This document shows, one piece after another, positions 47,287-59,837 of a DNA stretch of 64,000 bases. Under the pieces are notes generated by a model. It ran no database searches, was not told the origin of the DNA, and saw only the letters and a program-made list of their open reading frames with translations. Source of the DNA: Diaporthe sp. PMI_573 (Eukaryota; Ascomycota; Sordariomycetes; Diaporthales; Diaporthaceae); contig JAJTUP010000087.1 of the NCBI GenBank assembly GCA_021399435.1, forward strand, positions 124,001-188,000. The letters are read 5' to 3'. Numbering within the stretch: the stretch's first letter is position 1; every line of letters starts with the position of its first letter. Made by a program: the position numbers and the translations under genes.

Positions 47287-48878
47287 ATGACGTCCACGAC
47301 GAAATCGCCCGACCTGCCAGCGGCCAGTGGCCTCACGGGTCTCACCACCGACCTGCCACAGCCGGGAGAGTACCCAGACCTCGATGCCCAAACGCAGAGG
47401 CCAACAATATACACCATATCGATTGTTCTCGTCGTCTTTTCAGCGATCTTGGTCGGTCTGCGGCTACACACGCGCTACAGGCTGATCAAGGCAGCAGGGC
47501 CGGACGATATATCGATAGCAGTTGCTGAAGTATGTCCTGGGTTTTGGCCCAAGCGCATACCCTTAGGGAATATTCCTAGTCGACTGACGCTCTCGATGAC
47601 AGGTACTATCAGTTGGTCTCACTATTGTCACAATACTGCGTGAGTGATGGTTCTGCCCGCCCATATGCACTTGAACACTTGAAGATTAACCATGTCTTCA
47701 GAGGCGGTATATGGCCTAGGGTTGCACATTTGGATGGTGCCACTTAGTGATCGCACCAAACAGCTAGAGGTAGGATCGTTCATCCACCCGTGTTGGGATA
47801 CTCTCTGCTGACATCCCACGAGCTGTTACTCGCCAACGAAATAATGTTCAATGTGTCCAAGACGGTCGCCAAGATATCCCTACTACTCCAGTACCGCCGA
47901 ATCTTCAGAGGCACACTCACGGCCTCCGTCTGTCGTTGGCTCATGGCGTTCGTGCCAGCCTGGTGCATTGTCACAATATTCCTGGTTTCATTTGCGTGCA
48001 CACCCATGGCGCAATTGAACACGGACCTCACAGATATCTGCCTGCCCAGCCTCACTGTCTGGCTTCTCACGTCATCGATCAGTCTCGTCACGGACTTCGC
48101 AGTCGTGGTCCTGCCCATACCTGCAACGTGGGCTCTGCAGCTGGATAAGAGACAGAGAATTGTTCTTATCGTTTTGTTCGGTATTGGGTTTTGGTAAGTT
48201 CCGACTTATTCGATCGCGATCGTCTCGTTCATTTCTAACCCCATACTTCACAGCACCGGTGTCGTCGCGTTCGTACGAATATTCACAATCAAGACGACCC
48301 TCCTTAATCTAGACACATCCTGGAATGAGGCACCCATCACATACCTCGGCGTAATCGAAGTCAACATCGCCATTGCCTGTGCCTGTGTCATCACACTGCG
48401 GCCGCTACTCGCCACATGGTTCCCTAGCGTGTTCAAGAGCTCGTACGGGAACATGGACCGCTACTTTGCGCCCGAGAACAATAATGCATATTTCGGCACC
48501 AAGAAGTCGTCCCGGGACACAGGGTCCCAGATCGCACCATCGGTCGAGATATACGGTCTAGCCGACCTGGAGGTGGCCCAGGTTGTGGGGATCACCAGCA
48601 GCCAGGAGGAGCTAACGAGCCCGGCCTATTTCGAGCCCGCGCACCTTGCAGGCCATCGAAACAGCCTGCAGGCATCCGCTAGGGCCCCTGCAGCGCGGGC
48701 ACCCTCCCGGATCATCACCGGCGGCCCGTCCCCCGCGGGCAAGCTACAAAACCCGCATGACATTATGGTCACTACCGAGACCACGGTCAAGGTGGAAACA
48801 ATAGAGGAGGGCAGTAGGCTGAGGCGGGACCATCAGAGTTGGCTCACCGAGTCGTCTCACGGGGGTGATGAGCGCTGA
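47287..48878 (+). CDS. PTH11/rhodopsin-like seven-helix membrane protein
   Basis: Five exons (47287-47529, 47603-47639, 47702-47769, 47823-48193, 48254-48878) join in phase to 447 residues. After a polar N-terminus, the first helix is IYTISIVLVVFSAILVGLRL, followed by RLIKAAGPDDISIAVAE. That R-x...GxDD pattern marks the fungal rhodopsin-domain family that includes PTH11-related proteins. Further helices follow to about residue 290, including the KISLLLQYRRIF segment and VLPIPATWALQL. A Ser/Pro-rich cytoplasmic tail of about 150 residues ends the protein. PTH11-type proteins are proposed surface receptors, but this member has no visible CFEM domain, so its ligand and role are open. Exon 2 is only 37 nt, which automatic gene finders may miss. 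Confidence 0.85.
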
Positions 48879-50247
48879 TAGTCACGACACAACGCAACGC
48901 ATGTATGCCCACGTCTTTTTTGTTAGGTATCGTTCACAGAAATCGCGGATTACCTGTGTTTGGGGCGGAGGAGCGATCCCCCTCCGCGCTTAGAGAGATA
49001 CCCCAGATCAGCTTGTTGTCGGCGCGTGCAGGGTCTCGATGTACGATTGACGAAGTCGACGGTCTCGCGCATGCGATAATTGTAATGATATTCGACCGGA
49101 ACACCTTCACAACAATGCCATTACGTGCATGCAAGCCAGTCACGCACTTGTGGCGTCAGGGTGACATGACCGGTGAAGAGGTACACCCCACGGTGTGTTG
49201 CATTGAATGCCATTCGAGCTCCCCATGCGCTGTGGCGGATGCGCCAACTTGAAGTCCGTGAGGCCGATTTGGGACATTCGATGCGTGGCAGGGTTCCAAT
49301 GCAAGGCAACGTCACCTTACATGTATAGACAGGGCATTGTTATACTTTCGTGGGGCGGTCCAACCTGTTACAGACGACGCATTCACCGACATGAGTTCCC
49401 CTTTCCCCGGCTAGGGTGGCGTCTTGTTCCCAGGGGTATTTACCTCCCGATGCAGCATTCTGTTTGATGGCTGTCAGCCCTGCGCCTGGTGCTACACTAT
49501 TATTCAACCTCGAAACGCTAGATACGTTCATAGAGAAATGTGGCTTGAGGGATGTAATGCATTGGCGAAAAGGATACTGTGTACGGGTGCGCAATGCAGA
49601 AGCGAATGCGAATTAAGCATGCCTATATCCCGGGAGGTTGCCGCGAGCTATCGGCATGCAAGGCAGTAGCGGCGTTCACGTTGCATGTGAGTATGGCGAT
49701 TAGCGGGGCCTCCAGGCTCTGCATCAAGCAGCTACCAAGGCCAAAAACTCTATTTGGGCCAGACGGAACGACTCCTTGGCTTCTGGCCGCACACCATCAG
49801 CTTCTTCTCCCCGCAGAATGTGTGGGTGAACTTGATTGGGTTTTGACAAAGTTTTCCCCTTGTGGATGTGCACGAGCATCGAGCACATTCCCTGGCATCG
49901 GGGCTGTGATCAGACCGCACTGTGAGAGTAGATAGACTACCAAGTACATGGAGGGTGTTCTGGTGCCAAGAAGGGATATCTAGAAATTGCGAGGCCAGCC
50001 AGCCACCAGTTGACAGTAAAGAGATATTCCTCTTCGACGCCGCCGCCAGCTTTGGATCCACTACTATTGACTATGGAATCTTTTGTCCATGTGCGGGCTT
50101 TTGAACACTAAAGGTTTACCTTGTAGGGTTTTTTTTGGACTCGACGGGGCGTCTTCCCACGATCGTGAGTCGGTGGAAGGACTCAACTGTGGAAATTTGT
50201 GACTGGGCTATAGGCTGCACGATGAAGTGTGTCTCCAACACATTACG
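48879..50247. other. Intergenic region, no gene seen
   Basis: 1.4 kb between the PTH11-like gene and the tRNA gene. Only unsupported ORFs under 120 codons. Confidence 0.55.
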
Positions 50248-50337
50248 GGTTGTATAGTGTAGTTGGTTATCACATCGGATTCTGATTCACTCATCAGAGT
50301 CCTTCCGGTGACCCCGGTTCGAGTCCGGGTACGGTTA
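50248..50337 (+). tRNA. tRNA-Gln (anticodon CUG) with a 17-nt intron
   Basis: Cloverleaf read by eye: D arm with A box (TAGTGTAGTTGG), anticodon stem TCGGA/TCCGG, anticodon CTG at 50282-50284, T arm CCCGG-TTCGAGT-CCGGG with a good B box. The intron (50286-50302) sits one base 3' of the anticodon. It contains ATCAGA, which pairs with TCTGAT across the anticodon, the expected anticodon-intron helix for splicing. The acceptor stem pairs GGTTGTA with TACGGTT: three Watson-Crick pairs and four consecutive G.U pairs at positions 1-4. The discriminator is A. No T4 terminator lies directly downstream; the first T5 is at about 50415. It may be functional or a degenerating copy. Confidence 0.82.
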
Positions 50338-51989
50338 GTTTAATCTTGCGTCCCTTTCCATCCTCGACAATATCCTAACAAGCTTGAATAGACCTCTGGT
50401 TCTTCCAAACATCTTTTTGCCTTTTTTGATGTTTATTTTTCCTTTTGTTCCCCCTAGTGAACCGGTTGTGGCTAATTAAGTTAGGTGATTCAAAATGGGT
50501 CTAGCCTGAATAGTGTGTATTGGATGTGGCGCCAAGAAACTGAACCTTAGACACATCTTTTGTTCATAATAGATGTCTCTAATTTTTTTTTTTGATATTC
50601 AATGTTTGGAAAAGGAAGAAGAATATATGTGGACATGTATACAATATATTTTCACAACTCTGCCTGCAATGTCTACCCCCTACTGTTGAAAGCTACTTGC
50701 TAGCAGGCCTGAGTGTGAAGCAGAATGAGGTCTGTTGAGGATTGAACTTGACTAATATTGTTTGGTCTTCCTCTGTTTTATTTCTTCTCTCCTTTTCAGG
50801 CGTCGTGGGTTTCAAACTTGATTCCAAAATTGTAGTCCAGATTTCTGGAATAAGACCACCTTACAAGTTACAACAGGCAATGACCACTCCCTAGTCGATC
50901 TCACATGCACGCCAAAGCAGCCACCCGAAAGTATCTATGCAAAACGACCAACCCACTTGATTCATATTTACTGCCCGGCCAGTCAGAATGCAAGGCCTTC
51001 TCCTTTTGCATCACGCTCCACAAGATTGTCTGGCTAGACCCGGTGGGATGTTCCGAAGGCTCGGCGGAATTCCCGAACAACCCCCGCTCTGCCTCACGCA
51101 GCGGGCCGCAGCTGTCTTCCCAGAGAACCGGGACGTCTAGAACATACATATACATGGTGATTTGCATGTGGATCATGTAGTCTAGACCCATGAAAGCTTA
51201 TTTCAACTGCATCTCCGCCTTTTCGCCGGTGGTCTTGCCTTGCTTGCAACTCTGGCAACCCCTAGCATTTCTTTTCTTCCAGGGTCTTCCCCCTCACGTC
51301 TTGCTTCTCTCAATATCAGTCTTTGGTCTTTGAAAACGGCGTTTGGTTCATGTTTTTAATTGAAGACTTCAAATTGATGGCAGAGATGATAACGACCAAA
51401 CTTGAAAATAAAGCCTGCGGCTCGCAGCAGCCTGGCCTGGTTAGTCAACGGGGACAGCTTCCCACAGACCATTAAGAGGTTGTCTTGTTATCGAAGAGAA
51501 TATCAGGCGAAATAGACGGCTATGAAACAAGTACCTTGACATGCATTGACGAGTACGAGGCTTGTCGTCTAGGAGTCCAGAGGCTAGAGGTTCCATTTCC
51601 TCTTCCAATGAACACTGATATTGTTCGAGCGACACACTCGGCGGAACGCACCTGACTGGCTTCTGGATTCGCAGACTGTAGTTTAAAACCCTTGGGGCTC
51701 GCTCTGGCAACCGGACGGATCAGAAAGAGCCGCAGTCGCTGGCTCGGTAGCTTTGCGCATTCAAATAAACCAAGGAGAGATCAAGCCTGCGCTCGTGTTT
51801 GTCTCCGGCTGCAATTCTGCTAGATATCGATAGGCTGTTTACAATGCGATCTGCGTCTCGTCTCACGGGTAGAAAGGTGCAGTTCATGGCGAGAAATAAA
51901 ATTGAATATGAAATCTAGAACCCTGACCCGAGTACTCAACTACTCAATCACCAATTTGAATTCGAACGGTTCATAGTTCAGGCACTGAA
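50338..51989. other. Intergenic region, no gene seen
   Basis: 1.65 kb, AT-rich in the first half, with T-runs at about 50415, 50425-50450 and 50584-50594. Only ORFs under 100 codons. Confidence 0.55.
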
Positions 51990-52577
51990 TTAAGTCAGGT
52001 CAATGATAAAGTCGAAGACATCAGTGCCACCAGCGAGGTGAAAATAAAAGCTCTTGATCCTCTTGTTTGCGAATAGGTCAGCGTATTCACCAAGCATCTT
52101 CTGGACGCCTGCACCAAAAGGGGTCCGAGTTAGTAACGTGTCAAAAGGAGGGTCGTCCCGGGCGACCAGAAGGTCTTTATCAGTGGGAGCACCCATCCTT
52201 TGATAGACGTCCTCGATGATACCCTTGACGGTCTGCTCAATCACGTTTGCGTAGACGATACGGTCAAGCTCCCTGAGGTCTTGTTGCTCCACGAGTGCCC
52301 AGTACGAGACGATTTGTGCTCTCAATGGAAGCTTCTGAGATTTCGGCCGCGGGTCGTGGTCTGGCGAGTTGTTGTAAGCTCGCGGGATCAATAGCGTATT
52401 TCTATGCTCGTCTTTGACACCGAAGGTGTTGATGGGGACATCGGGATTCCTGCCGGTTCCACTATGATGAATATCTGTCCACTTGGCGAAGTCGATGTAC
52501 CTGTGGCTTAAAAATCCTTTGGAATCGGGATTGACCCGGTAGCCCCAATTCTCAAACCTCTCAACTTGCTTCGCCAT
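51990..52577 (-). CDS. Uncharacterised 195-residue protein
   Basis: Intronless frame starting at 52577 (gcgaagcaagttgag follows the ATG). I do not recognise a named domain. The protein has no signal peptide and no transmembrane helix and is mixed in charge. Its composition and spacing of hydrophobic residues look like a folded cytosolic protein, unlike the chance ORFs nearby. Conspicuous segments are ENWGYRVNPDSKGFLSHRY, DIHHSGTGRNPDVPINTFG and a helical second half (IVYANVIEQTVKGIIEDVY). It ends with an FDFIIDLT strand. The N-terminal Asn/Gly/Trp/His-rich half could bind a ligand, but no function can be stated. Confidence 0.62.
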   Translation of the reverse strand: MAKQVERFENWGYRVNPDSKGFLSHRYIDFAKWTDIHHSGTGRNPDVPINTFGVKDEHRNTLLIPRAYNNSPDHDPRPKSQKLPLRAQIVSYWALVEQQDLRELDRIVYANVIEQTVKGIIEDVYQRMGAPTDKDLLVARDDPPFDTLLTRTPFGAGVQKMLGEYADLFANKRIKSFYFHLAGGTDVFDFIIDLT

Positions 52578-53294
52578 GGGAAAGGTTGTTCAGGGACGCT
52601 GTTGCTCTAGCAGAACTAGCGCTAATTACACAGTAGCCCTGCGAGGGCAGTGTACGCGAGTAAAAGTTTGGGATTTAGACGAGACGTGGCTGATGTTGAC
52701 CAGAGTCAGACTTATAAACACGGAGGAAGTTATAGGTAAACAAAGTCGTTGTTTGAAATTGTTGATACGCATCCATTGTTACAGAGTTTGATCAACATTA
52801 GATGACTGTTTCTACATATATCAGTACTGCACGAAAACAAAGGTCAAACGATTTATCATTTTGTGGTAATAAAGGATGAAAGCATTTCTGTTTCATGCTG
52901 CGGGTTTCAGGCAATGAAGAACAAGAAGTGTTCAATAACGTACGGTCTCAAATGCTCCATCTTGCGTAGTCACACGAGAGGCCGATTCATGGCACTTGAC
53001 TTCCCCTACATCGGAGCAACCAGACATATTTTCTCTTTTCAGGTCTTCCTATTCCGTTCTACTTACAACTTGCCTTCGGTGTAGTATGATCGAAGAGGGC
53101 ATTCAAAAGCCACGAACGACCTACCAACTCTCTAGTCACTATAATTACGACTATGACATGATACTCAATCCAAGCTCAGGCAGACCAGAGGGGATCGAGA
53201 TGGGTTAGATGAACTGGTATGTACTATACGATGCGGCCCCCCCCTCATTAAGGGTGAATACTTGTAAGTTATTAGTTAATTTTTACCCACATCC
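52578..53294. other. Intergenic spacer
   Basis: 0.7 kb, AT-rich, between two minus-strand genes. No supportable feature. Confidence 0.6.
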
Positions 53295-55069
53295 TCAGTA
53301 AACGTACACAAACTCATCATTCTGCCTGTCCGTCAAATCCGCAAATGCAAAGTTCCCTAGATAGTGCACATTATTCTCGGCAATGTCCACATACTTCTCT
53401 TCCATCGAGTGGTCGTGGAGCCTCGCCGGCTTCTCGCGCGTGACCCTCTTCTTCTCTTGCCCCCTATTCAGGAGTACAAGATTGACCACCTGTATGATTA
53501 CCGCCCAGAACATTGCGATATATACACCAAGCGTGATCTTCAGCGCAGTATCATACTGTGGCGCGTCGCTTGACTTGAATAGCAATGGTCCTATACTGCT
53601 TCCAATTGATGAAGCGGCACTGTATAATGACAGGGTGATGGACTTCTTTGTCTGGCCCGCTGTATTTGCCATTATCCAGGACATTATCAGACTGTTGCAT
53701 CCGAATAAGAAAGAAAATAGGTGGTAGCCGATTAGAAGGACTGCAGTATTCGTACTGTCCCTCGGGAGAACAAACAGGATGACGAGACCTGTGATGACCG
53801 GTACCAAGGAACTACCAAGCGTTAAGGACTTCCAGCGGAATTTCATGGCTAACCAAGAGAGGCCGAGAACAACAATGTACTGTAATGCTCCGAATGGTAT
53901 GTTCATAAGAAGAGTCGTGTGGCTGTCGTACCCAAGACGCCCGAGTACCAATGGTCCAAATGTGGAAGGGACTTGGGATCCGAGGCTATTGAGGAATGAC
54001 ATGATGAAGAAGAGATAAGTCTTGACGTCTTTGACTGTATCCTTGACTTGGCTCCATCGTGCCTCTCGGGAGTCAGAGCTCGCTTGATTCGCTCGCAACC
54101 GTTCGATCGCCATGGCTTGCTCGCCCGCCGTCAGGAAGGATGCAGTCTGTACATCATTTTCCAGTTTCCAGTACAGAACTGGAAACGCCAGGATAGTCAT
54201 CAAACCAGTAGACAGAAACATACTCGTGTGTAATGTCAGCGACCCCAGCAAAGATACAGATATCTCGCTGTACTCACATTCTCCAAGGTGCCAGATGCGG
54301 CTGTCCTATCTTCCCGAAACCATACGCGAGCAAAGGGGCAATCACAGTTGCCAGACCATTCGCTCCATACCAGGCCGCGATCCTTATAGGCTGTTCTGCT
54401 CGACGGTACCATTCTCCGGTCACGATGGCGAAAAGAGGGAGGCATCCAGCCTCGAATATACCAAACAAAGCCCGGACCGCCAGTAGTTCCCCAAAGTTGC
54501 GAGTAGCCGATGTACAGGCTTGTACAACGCCGTAACCAAGGACCATTACTGGAAGCAACGTCCTCGGAGGGATTGTAACAATCAAGAACGAGGACAAAGG
54601 CAGCCATGCCACCTGCGCGAGAAGGGCGATAGTGACCACCCAGTAGAATTGGCTGCCTGTCAAGGCCAGGTCGGCCTCGAGTCCAAGGATTGTACTGTGG
54701 CCCACAACCATTGTATCCAAGACCTGAAAATAGCGTCAGTCGCTGCCTTCAAATGCGACACCAATCCCGGGGCAGTACTTGGAGAAAATATGCCCAGACC
54801 AGGATAAGAAGAATCCTGTTGTCGACTTTGCGGCATATCTTGCGACTGTCCTCATCGGTGACTTGCACCCGGGTCACTGCGACATGGTGCTGATTTCGAA
54901 GAACCTGTATCGAAGGTGTCTTCTCCCTCGTGGAGGTGTCGGCTGCACTCCATATCGAGGTTGTCCATTGTGTATCCGAGATCCTATGAGCTGCGCTCTC
55001 GTCTTCGACCTCTGCCTTCGGCATCGCTTCGCTTTCCCAGGTCTCATCTGGAAGGATTGGCAATGCCAT
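53295..55069 (-). CDS. MFS permease, Dal5/Tna1-like (anion:cation symporter family)
   Basis: Three exons in transcript order, 54779-55069, 54278-54723 and 53295-54222 (introns 55 nt each), give 554 residues. The cytosolic N-terminus of about 80 residues leads into KVDNRILLILVWAYFLQVLD, the standard first helix of this family (usually KID..L.P......LDR). About twelve hydrophobic segments follow. The middle holds the family pattern ALFGIFEAGCLPLFAIVTGEWYRR, and later segments include PFGALQYIVVLGLSW and WIMANTAGQTKKS. Relatives import allantoate, nicotinate, dipeptides or other organic anions. The substrate here is not predictable. The position next to the unrecognised 195-residue gene, same strand and about 0.7 kb apart, could be coincidence. 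Confidence 0.88.
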
Positions 55070-56971
55070 TAAACAAAGGCGATCAGAAAGCAGAGAGCAC
55101 GTAACGATCACGATTTGAATAAAGATTAGAGCAAGGCCAAGGCTTCGGCGCCGTCTGTAGCCACAGAGCCGGAAGGTTCCGCCTATATCAGGACGGACTC
55201 TCCTGACATCACGCACGATGTTTACGCACGGAGGGACATCCACTGTCACTTACGTCAGGACAGGTAGGGCACCATGAGAGCTTATTCGGTGTCTGTGCAA
55301 GGTGATATGTGCGCATTGATAGCAATATCGTTGGGTGACAGTGCGGGGTCGCAAAAGTGAATATTGGAGAGCATTTGAATTCAACGGTTCATCGCATCAT
55401 CGTGGTTTCAATGGTCCTGGTCCAGTGAAAAAATGGTCTTTGCGTACAAACGTACACGTGCCTTCCGCCGAAGGAATTGAATAATCCACATCAGACTGTG
55501 GTGTCTGACGCCTTGTTTGTAGTTTTGTTTATGACGTGGTGACCTTCAAATAGGAATGCGAGTGTCGATCAAACAGGTAACGGAGTGTGCGAATACGAAC
55601 GCCCTGAAGGGTGGTGTCTGAGCAAGTTCAGCGGATTGTTCAATAGCTTTGCTGGAAGGAACAAGGTAGGGTGGTATTATGTTCCGTGCCATTCACTTGT
55701 CATCATAACTCAATCTTGCCCAATGCTCGTAACACCTGGGTTCATCCTAACCACAACGCACGAACATCCAGTACCAAGATGCTGCAAACTTTGATAGTGA
55801 ACAACTTGCCATGATTCGGTGCTTGGGGAACTTTGGACCTCTGAGCGTCACTCGTGCTTTGACCCTGACTAAGGCATTGACATATTGATGACATTCCAAG
55901 GGTTCGGCACAAGATCAGAAATTTTATCGGTGACTATTCTGGACTGTGCAACAGAGGCTTATGAATAAGTGTCCTCTGAGGAAATGCCGAGGAGCATGTT
56001 GATTGCACTCCTCAATTCGAAGGTCACGGACCAGGAAGCACGAACGAAATCAGCCCACCCTCTCTCTGGATTACCCTTATACGGAAAAGGGACTGCTTGT
56101 TGACTTCTCGACTGCATACTTCGATGGGTTGTATTGGAGGCCATCAGGGCGTCTTCGGGAACGACCGCTGTGCGTTGCCCACGTAACAGCTGATGGGAAG
56201 ATGGTGACGAGCAAGGTATCGCCGCCCTCGTCTTATAGTCATGTTCTATCTGTCAAAAGGCCAAGTGCTTCTGCCAACAGACATGTCAATTCACATTCGC
56301 GCATGCATCTTCCACCACGCGATTGTAGATCTGCATTGATTTCTTGCGCTACAAAGACACCGATATGCATGCCATCTCCCACGGGAGTGAGCGCGAATGA
56401 GATTGATCAATTAAGGTTTGGGCATTCCAAAACTGAGCTCGGTTGTCACATTTTGGGGTGACATCGTGAGGGGCTATCTGAATTTAAACACTCAAGATGC
56501 GGGAATGCGAGAAGGCGCCAAGACAAGGTTGCCTTGCAATATCTGCCGCAATAAGGAAATTGATGCAATCACACCTCAACATTCAGCCGCTCGAGGCCTT
56601 TTTGATCGCAGATCTGGACCCTGGCCCATTTGCTGACCCTAGCCTCTCCAACTGTAACTTTTGCATGGGGCCTTTGAGATTCTAGAATTTGTATGCAGAG
56701 AGTCTGGGCAGTCATTGCTAGACGACGGCGAGAGAGCAGCCTGAGCGTCGATGAACGATAATGGCTCTGTTTTTGGGCCTCGATGAAACCCATTGGTCAA
56801 TGGGGGATATGACAACGAACCGCAGAGACTAAATGTGGATTGGTGGCTGGCATGGCAATATGGTACTTGACACGGAGCTCATGTGAGTGGACAAGGTGAC
56901 TTTGAGAGCTGCCAGGTGAAGCGTGCAGGGAAGCGTTTCAAGGCTTTCGAGGCGTCGTGAAAGGATTTTGC

Positions 56972-57015
56972 GCTCAGAGAGAGCTCAGAGAGAGCTCAGA
57001 GAGAGCTCAGAGAGG
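56972..57015. repeat. 11-bp tandem repeat, four units
   Basis: Four copies of GCTCAGAGAGA (last base changed) in intergenic DNA. Confidence 0.95.
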
Positions 57016-58524
57016 AATAATCTACTACCGAGTGTCTTTACAGCCTACTCTCAATGCGTCGTACTACACGCACAAGTCCTCTGTCTACTGCATGCAGTAG
57101 AAGTTCTAGCAGCACAGTTCTGCGGCTGATTATATGTCAAAGTGGTCAGAGGTGGGAGTTCGACGTGATGCCTCCATGGGTCGCCAATTCCTTCGAAAAT
57201 CCATTCGTCTTCTTTGTTCGTCAAGCTTGCAATACTGTCTGTTGTACCGTCTACTTCAACAATACAAATCGAATAGTGCAGTATGCTTCGCACGGCTAGA
57301 GAACGAGGCAGTCCTTTGCACTCTCAAATCCGGCGTCCCCCCCAATGATCAGCCTTGGAGATATAGTTGCTCTTGACAAGAAAGGGAGGCTTTGAGAATG
57401 GGTGACAAGAAATTGCCTCCCAAATTATGGGGTTATTCGGGCCAACTTTGTATACACCTCATACATGGGGTTGAGAGTGAAGCTACTAATATATTCTTGC
57501 AACTGCCACAAATACGGCACGCAGAAGCTAGTTATTTGTTGGCTGTCGACTGTAATACGTAACACCTCGGACCCGCCCAACATTAATGCTACCGAATAGT
57601 CTACAATAGCGCATTCACACGGGCAAATAATAGAGTGGTGTAGTAAGTCTCCATTCGAAATCTCAACTCGAGAATGTTCGGCTTGTGTACTTGCAGTCAT
57701 CGTGATCAACACATCAGCATTAAGGATCGGGCGGGTCCACAGCAGCGCCGTCATCTTCTTCACATAGAAATCGGTCAGATTACTGATGACCCACCAAGGT
57801 CCTAGAATCATCACTGCCCGACAACCCCGATTGCACATTCCCGGAATCCCAGCCACTGCCAGATCTCAGAGGTCAGGAGACCACACCTGCCCTACGCGGC
57901 CCAGTTCGTCTCTTCTGGGGTGTGAGCTTGTTGGCAAAATGCATCCTCAGCCACTGATTCGTCCGATTTTCACTGGGGCTGACGTCTCGAGGGGCGCAGT
58001 CTTGGCATGGTCGATTGGATCCCGGCCGCCTCGGGACCTGTTTGTCGCCGTGCTGGCCATGCTTGTCCTTGAAGTTTCCCCTGAAAAAATTGGGGACCTT
58101 CCGCCACATACCCGGTTCTGCAACCAGTGGTGGTGAAGTAAATCAGGGCGAGTCGTTTGGGGCTCAGGGGCTCAGCTGCTGTTATGCTCTTGTGAGGTCT
58201 CCCATCTTCCCCGTGTTAGCCGCTGTCACCACCACTGCCGGTGTCCGGGCGTCCCAAGGTTGCGTAAGCTGTCTAACTGCGGCATCAAAAGTGGACCCAT
58301 GCCTGGATGCGAGGGACTAATTGATGGCCATATCTGCCAGCCATTCACTCAAGTTGTTCGATTAACCTCGTTGTTTGAAACCCGAGTGCTAAATTTTGTT
58401 TGGTTTCGTTTCTCTGTTTTCCAAGTGAATGTGTGCATCAACTACCTAGATGCTCTTCCAGCAGTGACTCAACCCACCCTCGCTTTTCTTTTCGTTTCCT
58501 ACCTGGCTACATTCCATTCTTTGG

Positions 58525-58540
58525 CTCTCTCTCTCTCTCT
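58525..58540 (+). promoter_or_regulatory. CT-rich tract in the CRH1-like core promoter
   Basis: A (CT)8 tract about 42 bp upstream of the ATG at 58582. Pyrimidine tracts close to the start are common in strongly expressed fungal genes. This is positional evidence only. Confidence 0.4.
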
Positions 58541-58581
58541 CCCCTATTTGCACCACCAGGATATCCCCGAATCTCTCATCC

Positions 58582-59837
58582 ATGCCCGCCAGAATGCATC
58601 CTGTGCTTCTCATCACCACTGGTCTCTCCCTTCTGTCCACAGTGGCGGCTCAGACTTCGACAGACTGTAACCCTACTGAGAGTGAGTCTCTGCTGGGCAC
58701 GCAAACGGGCTACAAACAACGAGCTAACATGAGCAAACAGAGACTTGTCCCTCCGACCAAGGCCTCAGTCAGGCGTCGTACAGCGTGGACTTCACCAAGG
58801 GGGCGAGTGACGACTGGAACATCACCTACGGAACTCTCACCTACGATGACACCAATGGTGCCGTCTACACCATCTCGAAGTCGGGCGACGCCCCTACGGT
58901 CCAGTCCAACTTCTACGTCTTCTTCGGGTCTGTCTCTGTCGTGATGAAGGCCGCCCCAGGAACTGGAATTATTTCCTCTGCCATTCTCGAGTCTGACGAC
59001 CTCGACGAGATCGACTGGGAGTGGCTTGGAGGCACCGCAGGCGAGGTTGAGACGAACTACTTCGGCAAGGGGAACACGTCCACGTACGACCGCGAGACAT
59101 ATGTGCAGATGGCCGACTCCCAGGCTGACTTCCACAACTACACCATCGTATGGACCAAGGAGACCACGACCTGGATCATTGACGGCGAGTCCGTCCGCAC
59201 CCTGGCATACGCAGACGCCAACGGCGGCTCCAACTACCCCCAGACACCCATGCGTGTCAAGCTTGGCACCTGGGCCGGAGGTGACCCGAGCAACCCGGAG
59301 GGGACGATCCAGTGGGCGGGCGGCGAGACGAACTACAACGACGGCCCCTTCAGCGCCTACATCAAGAGCGTCTCCATCACCAATTACAACCCGGCCAAGT
59401 CGTACACCTACGGCGACCTAACCGGTTCGTACGAGTCGATCGTGCTGGGCGACACCGACGTCAACACCACCGAGTCGTCCGCAGACGCCGGCTCGGCGCC
59501 CACGTCTCCCGCCACGCCTTCAAATGCTTCCGGCACTGCGTCTGGCAGCCCTTCGGCGACGGGCGGCGCGTCCGGCATCTCCGGCTCGGCCCCATACGGT
59601 AACGGCTCGAGCTTGACCAGACCTGGGGCATCATCCAACGCCACAGGCTCCCCATCACCGACTTCTTCCTCTTCAGCAGGTGGAGATGATTCGTCTAGCT
59701 CGTCATCATCATCTTCGTCGTCTGCCTCGAGCTCATCCACGGATTCTGCTGCTTCCAGCGCTGCGAAGCTGAGCGCCAGTAAGGCTGGTAGCTCGGTTCT
59801 TCTGGGTGTTGTTGGCTGTGCTTTGGCACTCATTTAG
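58582..59837 (+). CDS. crh1: CRH1/UTR2-type cell-wall transglycosylase (GH16), GPI-anchored
   Basis: Two exons (58582-58681, 58741-59837; intron 59 nt) give 398 residues. A signal peptide ends near VAAQ. The short Cys motif C-N-P-T-E-K-T-C-P that opens Crh proteins follows. The GH16 core contains the catalytic DEIDWEW, with nucleophile Glu123, Asp125 and acid/base Glu127, and later NYTIVWTKETTTWIIDG and WAGGD. A long Ser/Thr/Gly/Pro-rich linker with N-glycosylation sites leads to a Ser-only stretch and a hydrophobic C-terminal GPI signal (VLLGVVGCALALI). Such enzymes transfer chitin chains onto beta-1,6- or beta-1,3-glucan in the wall. An ATG at 58594 would shorten the signal peptide by four residues and is equally acceptable. 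Confidence 0.92.

Larger units (their letters stand above)
55070..58581. other. Intergenic region between divergent genes, no gene seen
   Basis: 3.5 kb between the MFS permease (-) and the CRH gene (+). It contains the 11-bp tandem repeat at 56972-57015 and short ORFs on both strands without recognisable motifs. The right end is pyrimidine-rich. Confidence 0.5.
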
